A DNA stretch of 6,742 nucleotides, taken from positions 1 to 6,742 of the forward strand of contig CACVAV010000158.1 of NCBI GenBank assembly GCA_902727945.1, given 5' to 3'. The stretch comes from an uncultured Thiotrichaceae bacterium. GTDB taxonomy: Bacteria; Pseudomonadota; Gammaproteobacteria; Thiotrichales; Thiotrichaceae. The translations under genes were made by a program, and so were the position numbers. The notes beneath the pieces were generated by a model. The model saw only the letters and a program-made list of their open reading frames with translations, ran no database searches and was not told the DNA's origin. Below, piece after piece: positions 1 through 5,045 of this stretch. Position 1 is the stretch's first letter. Each line of letters opens with the position of its first letter.

Positions 1-96
1 AACAGGCTGAGGCTGACAGAGCAGCCGCTGAGAAAGCAAAAGCAGCAGCCGAAAAAGCTGAAGCTGATAAAGTTGCTGCTCAACAGGCTGAAGCTG
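1..96 (+). repeat. Degenerate direct repeat coding an Ala/Glu/Lys linker
   Basis: The unit AGGCTGARGCTG or a close variant occurs at 4-15, 55-66 (AAGCTGAAGCTG) and 85-96. The 15-mers at 1-15 and 82-96 differ at a single base and are 81 bases (27 codons) apart, so the reading frame is kept. The repeat encodes the QAEA/KAEA pattern of the linker of the upstream RodZ-like protein. It may continue before the window. Confidence 0.5.
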
Positions 97-371
97 CGAA
101 GAAAGAAGATAAATTCCAGCAACCTATTGATGGCAGTGTGCTAATCCGACTGGTGTTTACTCAGGATGTATGGATGTCCATCAAAGACGGCAGAGGCAAA
201 ACCATTTTCAGCGCATTAAACGCAGGCGGCACCCGCAAAGAGCTTAAGGCCTCCACACCACTGCAATTTAAAGTGGGTAATGCACCAGGCGTACAAATTT
301 ATCTGAACGGTCAGCTTATTGACCAAAAGCCTTATACACGCGGCAGCGTATCTACCTTCCGGGCTAACTAA
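1..371 (+). CDS. rodZ: RodZ-like cytoskeletal protein, C-terminal part (5' end outside window)
   Basis: The reading frame is open from position 3 to the TAA at 369-371, so this is the 3' end of a gene that starts before the window. The first ~40 residues are an Ala/Glu/Lys/Gln-rich stretch predicted to be helical and charged. It is followed by a compact beta-type domain beginning near FQQPIDGSVLIRLVFTQDVW, with the pattern W-x-x-I-x-D-x-x-G-K, then PLQFKVGNAPGVQIYLNG and a C-terminal end at SVSTFRAN. This fits the periplasmic DUF4115 domain at the C-terminus of RodZ, the membrane-anchored MreB partner that maintains rod shape. The expected N-terminal helix-turn-helix and membrane helix cannot be seen. 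The location just before hisS supports the call, because rodZ lies in this neighbourhood in gammaproteobacteria. A GTG at 138 is internal and not the real start. The Ala-rich linker is unlike the Pro/Thr-rich linker of E. coli RodZ. Confidence 0.75.
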   Translation, partial: QAEADRAAAEKAKAAAEKAEADKVAAQQAEAAKKEDKFQQPIDGSVLIRLVFTQDVWMSIKDGRGKTIFSALNAGGTRKELKASTPLQFKVGNAPGVQIYLNGQLIDQKPYTRGSVSTFRAN

Positions 372-379
372 GAAACCTT

Positions 380-1651
380 ATGGCAAAGAACATTCAATCT
401 ATTCGCGGGGTGCATGACATCCTGCCGGAGCAGTCTGCTGCGTGGCAGCACCTTGAAGAAACGGTACGTAGCCTGCTGGCCGAATATGGTTACAGCGAGA
501 TCCGCACACCCATCCTGGAATCGACTGAGTTATTTCATCGGGGTGTTGGTGAGGTAACGGACATTGTTGAAAAGGAAATGTATGCCTTTGCTGACCGCAA
601 CGGCGATAGCATTGCTTTACGACCAGAAAACACGGCTAGCTGCGTGCGGGCCTGCATACAACATGGTTTGCTGCACAATCAACAGCAACGCATTTGGTAT
701 GCCGGGCCGATGTTCCGTCGCGAACGCCCGCAAAAAGGTCGCTACAGACAATTTCATCAGGTAGGTGCTGAAACCTTTAATATCCCCGGCCCGGATATTG
801 ATGCTGAACTCATTGCGATGACCGCACGGTTATGGCAACGTTTGGGGCTGAAAAATATCCGCCTTGAACTGAATTCTCTGGGCACGCCGGAGTCGCGTGC
901 GGCTTATCGTGCTTTGTTAACTGAACATTTCAGTGCACACGAAGAATTGCTGGACGAAGATTCAAAACGCCGCTTACACACCAATCCGTTGCGCATTCTG
1001 GATACCAAAAATCCGGCCATGCGTGACCTCGTTGCCGCAGCACCGGATTTACATGATCATCTGGATCAGGAATCGGCAGATCATTTTGCTGACCTGTGCC
1101 GCATGTTGGATATGATGGGCATCGACTATATTATCAACCCCAGACTGGTTCGGGGATTAGATTATTACACCCGCACTGTGTTCGAGTGGATTACTGATGA
1201 ATTAGGTGCTCAGGGTACGGTTTGTGGTGGTGGGCGTTATGACGGGCTTGTTGAACAACTCGGCGGCAAATCAACTCCAGGCTGTGGTTTTGCCATGGGC
1301 ACGGAGCGGCTGCTGGAATTAATGCAGGCTCAGGGTATTGAAAATCAACAAACCACCACCGATATATACATGGTGCTGGTGGGCAACGAAGCTATTCAGA
1401 CCGGCATGGCGCTGGCAGAACAGCTGCGTACCGCGCTACCGGGTTTGCAGTTATTAATGAATGCCGGTGGTGGCAGCTTCAAGTCACAAATGAAACGGGC
1501 TGACAAATCAACCGCTACTTATGCACTCATTATGGGTGAAGAGGAAGCCCGGAATGGCCAAATCAATATCAAGCCATTGCGTGATAAAGATGCACAACAA
1601 CAAATAATGTCTATTGATGGGCTGGCAGAACAGCTACAATCACTTTTATAA
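380..1651 (+). CDS. hisS: Histidyl-tRNA synthetase (HisRS)
   Basis: This class II aminoacyl-tRNA synthetase charges tRNA-His with histidine in the cytoplasm using ATP. At 423 residues it is almost the same length as the E. coli enzyme (424). Visible landmarks are the N-terminal IRGVHDILPE (8-17), RPENTASCVRA (81-91) with Glu83, motif 2 FRRERPQKGRYRQFHQ (112-127) with Arg113 and Arg121, the HisRS-specific LVRGLDYYTRTVFEW (256-270) with the catalytic Arg at 258, GGGRYDGL (283-290), and motif 3 GFAMGTERLL (303-312). The anticodon-binding domain covers about 328-423. All key residues expected from E. coli HisRS are present. The ATG at 380 is chosen because MAKNIQSIRGVHD aligns with the family N-terminus. 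It lies 8 bases after the rodZ stop, with only a weak AAGAAA ribosome site, which suggests translational coupling. In E. coli ispG lies directly upstream; here it is absent. Confidence 0.97.
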   Translation: MAKNIQSIRGVHDILPEQSAAWQHLEETVRSLLAEYGYSEIRTPILESTELFHRGVGEVTDIVEKEMYAFADRNGDSIALRPENTASCVRACIQHGLLHNQQQRIWYAGPMFRRERPQKGRYRQFHQVGAETFNIPGPDIDAELIAMTARLWQRLGLKNIRLELNSLGTPESRAAYRALLTEHFSAHEELLDEDSKRRLHTNPLRILDTKNPAMRDLVAAAPDLHDHLDQESADHFADLCRMLDMMGIDYIINPRLVRGLDYYTRTVFEWITDELGAQGTVCGGGRYDGLVEQLGGKSTPGCGFAMGTERLLELMQAQGIENQQTTTDIYMVLVGNEAIQTGMALAEQLRTALPGLQLLMNAGGGSFKSQMKRADKSTATYALIMGEEEARNGQINIKPLRDKDAQQQIMSIDGLAEQLQSLL

Positions 1652-1730
1652 TAAATAACAGGCAAATATTTTCAGCAGCTAAAGCCCGCCGAAGACACTT
1701 GCCTGTGTACCTTGTTGAACTAATAAATAA
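1649..1730. repeat. 10-base direct repeat flanking an 8-base inverted repeat in the hisS-yfgM gap
   Basis: TAATAAATAA occurs identically at 1649-1658 (including the hisS stop codon) and at 1721-1730. Between the copies, ACAGGCAA (1658-1665) is perfectly matched by TTGCCTGT (1699-1706), an inverted repeat with a 33-base loop. No T-run follows the second arm, so an intrinsic terminator is unlikely. The second direct repeat sits in an AT-rich stretch just before yfgM and could form part of its promoter. The layout resembles a very small inserted element with a target duplication, but low-complexity AT sequence gives such repeats by chance. Confidence 0.35.
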
Positions 1731-1757
1731 ATTTTAAGCGTAGGGGCTTGATAGAGC

Positions 1758-2375
1758 ATGACTGATTTCAAAACAGACGAAGAAAAAGCAGAAGACATAA
1801 AAAGATGGTGGAAAGAAAACGGCACCTCGGTCATTGCCGGTGTCGCGCTGGCGATCGCGGGTTTATTTGGCTGGGAATATTGGCAGGGCAACAAAATCCA
1901 GAACGCCGAAGCCGCATCAGCAGATTACCTTATCGCTTCCCGTGAAACAGATACAGCCGTAGCACAACAACAACTGGCCAATCTGCGCGATAATTACAGC
2001 GCCACACCTTATGCTGCCATGGCTGCTCTGCAATCTGCGAAATTGTATGCAGAAGCAGGCAAGGATCAGGAAGCAGCGACGGCATTACAGTGGGTAATTG
2101 ATAACAGCTCGGAAACTGAATACCAGGAAGTGGCGCGTTTACGTTTAGCGCGTGTCCACATCGCTATGAAAAAATATGATGACGCGCTGGCACTCACCAA
2201 ATACGACTATGGTGATGGCTTTGAATCATTACTGGATGAGTTACGTGGTGATATTTTCGCAGCACAAAGTAAAGTTGATGATGCACGCAAGGCTTATGAA
2301 CGTGCCATCCTGACTGACGGTGGTGCTAATGAACTGATTCAGATGAAGCTCGATAATCTCGGCAAAGGAGCCTAG
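1758..2375 (+). CDS. yfgM: YfgM-like ancillary SecYEG translocon subunit, TPR-fold membrane protein
   Basis: The 205-residue protein has a short charged cytoplasmic N-terminus (1-21, with DIKRWWKENG), one membrane helix at about 22-40 (SVIAGVALAIAGLFGWEYW) and a long periplasmic helical domain. The N-terminal pattern matches E. coli YfgM closely in type: acidic start, then K-R-aromatic-aromatic, ENG, membrane helix, G-W-x-YW. The rest (about 55-200) has TPR-like helical pairs, for example TPYAAMAALQSAKLYAEAG and ARVHIAMKKYDDALAL. YfgM associates with SecYEG and PpiD and assists proteins leaving the translocon. The ATG at 1758 has AGGGG at 1742-1746, 11 bases upstream, a slightly long spacing. 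The gene order hisS-yfgM-der supports the assignment. In E. coli bamB follows; here der follows directly. Confidence 0.9.
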   Translation: MTDFKTDEEKAEDIKRWWKENGTSVIAGVALAIAGLFGWEYWQGNKIQNAEAASADYLIASRETDTAVAQQQLANLRDNYSATPYAAMAALQSAKLYAEAGKDQEAATALQWVIDNSSETEYQEVARLRLARVHIAMKKYDDALALTKYDYGDGFESLLDELRGDIFAAQSKVDDARKAYERAILTDGGANELIQMKLDNLGKGA

Positions 2376-2380
2376 GGGAA
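2374..2380 (+). promoter_or_regulatory. Ribosome binding site of der overlapping the yfgM stop
   Basis: AGGGGAA lies 9 bases before the der ATG at 2390 and overlaps the last two bases of the yfgM TAG stop (2373-2375). An additional AAAGGAG at 2364-2370 inside yfgM is too far from the der start to serve it directly. The overlap suggests that yfgM translation affects der initiation. Confidence 0.5.
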
Positions 2381-2389
2381 ACCCTTACC

Positions 2390-3784
2390 ATGAAACCAGC
2401 TCTCGCTCTTATCGGACGCCCGAATGTAGGCAAGTCCACACTGTTTAACCGCCTGACCCATTCACGGGACGCGCTGGTGGCCAACTTCCCCGGCCTGACC
2501 CGCGACCGTAAATATGGCACGGGCGAAGCATTTGAGCGTGATTATCTGGTCATTGATACCGGCGGCTTAAGTGGTGAGCAGGAAGGTATTGATGAGTACA
2601 TGGCCAAACAAACACTGGCAGCCATTGATGAAGCTGACGGTATTTTGTTTATTGTCGATGGCAAGCAGGGTATGAATGCAGGGGATCAGCAAATTGCAGA
2701 TCATGTCCGTCAAACCGGCAAACCTGTTTTCCTGCTGATCAATAAAACTGACCGCGTTGATCCTGATCAGGCTTCCGTAGAATTCTTCTCATTGGGCTTC
2801 ACCCAGGTATTTGCTATCGCCGCTGTACATAATCGCGGTGTGACGCAAATGCTGGAAAAGGTGCTGGCACACTTTCCGGATGATGGCACAGAAGAAATAC
2901 CGGAAGATGATGACAGTATCCGCATCGCGTTTGTTGGCCGTCCGAATGTTGGCAAATCGACTCTGGTAAATCGTATTCTGGGCGAAGAGCGGGTGATTGC
3001 TTTTGATAAGCCCGGCACAACACGTGACAGCATTTTCATTCCCTTTGAGCGCGAAGGCCAAAAATACACACTGATCGATACCGCTGGTGTGCGTCGACGT
3101 GCGCGGGTGAATGAAACCGTTGAAAAATTCAGTATCATCAAGACATTGGAAGCTATCAAAGCCGCGCATGTTGTGATTATGCTGGTCGACGCACATGATG
3201 CAATCACTGAGCAGGACGCACACCTATTGGGCTTGGTACTGGATGCCGGTCGCTCATTAATACTGGCCATCAATAAATGGGATGGCATGGATTCAGATGA
3301 GCGTGAGCGCATTAAAGATCAGCTGGATGTGAAACTGCCCTTCCTGGATTTTGCGGAGCGTCACTTTATCTCAGCCTTACATGGCACCGGGGTTGGCTTG
3401 CTGTATAAGTCGATTCATAGTTGTTATGACTCGGCCATGATCAAGGTACCGACATCACGTCTGACACGGATTATGGAAACCGCACTGGATGTACACCAGC
3501 CACCACTGGTCAATGGTCGGCGCATTAAATTACGCTATGCACATCAGGGTGGCAGTAATCCATTTTTGGTGATTATCCATGGCAACCAGACTGAAAAGGT
3601 GCCCAACACCTACCAGCGCTACCTGATCAATTACTTCAGGCAGACACTGAAGCTGGTGGGTACACAGGTTAAACTGGAATTTAAGACCGGTGATAATCCG
3701 TATGAAGGACGGCGGAATAAACTGACGCCGCGTCAGCAATATAAGAAAAAGCGTTTGATGAAGTTTGTGAAGAAACGCAAGTAA
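2390..3784 (+). CDS. der: Ribosome assembly GTPase Der (EngA)
   Basis: Der is the GTPase with two tandem G domains that acts in maturation of the 50S ribosomal subunit in the cytoplasm. The first G domain shows G1 GRPNVGKS (9-16), LTRDRKYG (36-43), G3 DTGG (56-59) and G4 NKTD (118-121). The second shows GRPNVGKS (183-190), GTTRDS (209-214), DTAG (230-233), NKWD (295-298) and G5 SALHGTG (328-334). An acidic linker (165-176, EEIPEDDDS) separates the two. A KH-like domain follows (about 352-438), and the protein ends in a very basic tail (441-464, ending KKRLMKFVKKRK). The length of 464 is typical for a proteobacterial Der. In the first domain the G5 region reads AAVHNRG rather than the usual SA-x-H-like form, a mild change. 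The start is 14 bases after yfgM, in the same direction, so cotranscription is likely. Confidence 0.97.
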   Translation: MKPALALIGRPNVGKSTLFNRLTHSRDALVANFPGLTRDRKYGTGEAFERDYLVIDTGGLSGEQEGIDEYMAKQTLAAIDEADGILFIVDGKQGMNAGDQQIADHVRQTGKPVFLLINKTDRVDPDQASVEFFSLGFTQVFAIAAVHNRGVTQMLEKVLAHFPDDGTEEIPEDDDSIRIAFVGRPNVGKSTLVNRILGEERVIAFDKPGTTRDSIFIPFEREGQKYTLIDTAGVRRRARVNETVEKFSIIKTLEAIKAAHVVIMLVDAHDAITEQDAHLLGLVLDAGRSLILAINKWDGMDSDERERIKDQLDVKLPFLDFAERHFISALHGTGVGLLYKSIHSCYDSAMIKVPTSRLTRIMETALDVHQPPLVNGRRIKLRYAHQGGSNPFLVIIHGNQTEKVPNTYQRYLINYFRQTLKLVGTQVKLEFKTGDNPYEGRRNKLTPRQQYKKKRLMKFVKKRK

Positions 3785-3786
3785 TT

Positions 3787-4887
3787 ATGAGTAAAAATAG
3801 CTGGGCTAATACCGCAAGACAACTGGGGCATTCGGTTGAAACACGTTTCGATGACTTGCGCTATAGCCTGAAAAAACGACTGAAATATGATCAGCCTTTA
3901 CAGATTGTGCCTTATAACGGTTATGGCAACGAAGACAGCCTCTTTATCAGAGGACGTGTACTCGAAGAAAAAGGCACGCTCAACCAAACCAGCCAGGAAT
4001 CACTGTGGAAAAACCTGACTGCTGCCTATCAGCGTTTTGACAGCAACGAAGTACCTGGCCTCAAACTCATCGCCCATTTTCAAGACCGGACATTCAACGC
4101 AACCACCGATGAGGAAGGCTATTTTACTATCAGTGTGCCAACACCGGATAATCTGGATAAAACACAGCTCTGGCATGCGATAGACATTGAGATTCCCCCT
4201 CAGCCGATGTTATCTGCTGCCACTGCACCGGTAAAAGCACAGGTATTACTTCCGGCTCCGGACTGTGATTTTGGTATTATCAGCGATATTGATGACACCA
4301 TCATGGTGACCAATGCCACCAGCCTGCTGGCGATGGCACAACTGACTTTCACACAAAGCCCGGCCACGCGCCTGCCCTTTGAAGGTGTGGCCGAGTTTTA
4401 TCAGGCATTAACGCAGGGCAATAGCGCATCCAAGGCTTCCCGGCCTATTTTCTATGTATCCAGCAGCCCCTGGAATTTATACGACTTTCTGGTCGAATTT
4501 ATGCAACTGAACGGCATTCCGCCAGGCCCGTTGATGCTACGGGATTTTGGCATGAATGCAGAACAAGTCTTTCAGTCCAGTCATCACAAACACAAGCTGG
4601 CTCAAATCACTGATGTCATGTCAACTTACCCTGAGCTGGCCTTTATTCTTATCGGCGACAGTGGCCAGTATGACCCGGAAATTTATGCTGAAATAGTCAA
4701 AGCCCGCCCAAAACAGGTGAAAGCTATTTATATTCGGGACGTTAGTCAGAGCGCACAGCGCACCGATGCTATCCGGAAAATGGCAAATGATATGGGTGAA
4801 TACGGTATAGACATGTTATTGGTCGCTGATACAAAAGTAGCCATAACGCACGCTTCAGCACAAGGTTATATCGATCAGGTGCACTGA
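3787..4887 (+). CDS. App1-type phosphatase (DUF2183, HAD fold), putative phosphatidate phosphatase
   Basis: The 366-residue protein carries HAD-type motifs in the App1 catalytic-domain arrangement: motif I DIDDT (167-171) within DFGIISDIDDTIMVTNATS, motif II SSSPWN (225-230), a likely motif III lysine in HHKHK (266-270), and motif IV GDSGQYDPEIY (290-300). The N-terminal half includes FIRGRVLEE (53-61) and a beta-rich segment (about 90-155) typical of bacterial members before the catalytic domain. The yeast founder App1 is a Mg-dependent phosphatidate phosphatase, but the bacterial substrate is not shown by sequence, so the lipid role is inferred. There is no signal peptide or membrane helix; the N-terminus is polar and basic, so the protein is probably cytoplasmic or membrane-peripheral. 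The ATG lies 2 bases after the der stop with no strong ribosome site, implying coupling to der. It ends with TGA followed at once by TAA. Confidence 0.85.
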   Translation: MSKNSWANTARQLGHSVETRFDDLRYSLKKRLKYDQPLQIVPYNGYGNEDSLFIRGRVLEEKGTLNQTSQESLWKNLTAAYQRFDSNEVPGLKLIAHFQDRTFNATTDEEGYFTISVPTPDNLDKTQLWHAIDIEIPPQPMLSAATAPVKAQVLLPAPDCDFGIISDIDDTIMVTNATSLLAMAQLTFTQSPATRLPFEGVAEFYQALTQGNSASKASRPIFYVSSSPWNLYDFLVEFMQLNGIPPGPLMLRDFGMNAEQVFQSSHHKHKLAQITDVMSTYPELAFILIGDSGQYDPEIYAEIVKARPKQVKAIYIRDVSQSAQRTDAIRKMANDMGEYGIDMLLVADTKVAITHASAQGYIDQVH

Positions 4888-5045
4888 TAACCGAATTGTC
4901 GCGGGAAATTCAGGCCATTATTACCCCTTGCCTTATTACTCCTCTTCGTCCATCCATAAATAAATTAAATAAACAATATAAGGGAATTCTTTATTAGAAT
5001 CCGGTACTATTCACACACTTTTTATAGGTGTTGGGAGCTAATGCC
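4888..5045 (+). promoter_or_regulatory. AT-rich intergenic region, probable promoter region of the permease gene
   Basis: This gap separates the der-app1 unit from the permease gene and is strongly AT-rich from about 4953 to 4999. TATAAG at 4977-4982 matches five of six bases of a sigma-70 -10 box, but no good -35 box is seen at the normal distance. TACTAT at 5005-5010 is a weaker alternative. A small imperfect hairpin is formed by 4983-4990 and 4996-5002 (stem GGA-TTCT/AGAA-TCC with one bulged A and a 5-base loop). It has no T-run and sits downstream of the first -10 candidate, so it could lie in the leader. No intrinsic terminator for app1 is evident. Confidence 0.3.
5033..5037 (+). promoter_or_regulatory. 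Ribosome binding site deciding the permease start
   Basis: GGGAG lies 8 bases before GTG 5046, 14 bases before ATG 5052 and 3 bases before ATG 5041. ATG 5041 leads only to a four-codon frame (MPWE, stop at 5053-5055). Normal spacing favours GTG 5046 for the permease, while codon preference favours ATG 5052. Both are in the same frame, so the protein differs by two residues. Confidence 0.45.

Noticed and set aside
1712..1745. Sigma-70 promoter before yfgM (TTGTTG or TTGAAC as -35)
   Set aside because: No acceptable -10 box lies 16-18 bases downstream of either candidate, so I do not call a specific promoter although the region is AT-rich.
1679..1894. Minus-strand 71-residue frame across the hisS-yfgM gap
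   Set aside because: Most of it is antisense to the yfgM N-terminus and it shows no domain or convincing ribosome site.
2767..3312. Long open frames on the minus strand opposite der (181 and 144 residues)
   Set aside because: They lie fully inside der, which has all GTPase motifs. Their products are Ser/Arg-rich or without recognisable domains, as expected for shadow frames.
4893..4940. Possible terminator after app1 (GAATT/AATTC at 4893-4911, AGGC/GCCT at 4912-4933)
   Set aside because: Stems are only 4-5 base pairs with loops of 9-14 bases and no T-run follows, so they do not support an intrinsic terminator.
4931..4983. CCTTAT at 4931-4936 matched by ATAAGG at 4978-4983
   Set aside because: A 6-base match across 41 bases of AT-rich sequence is expected by chance and has no supporting context.
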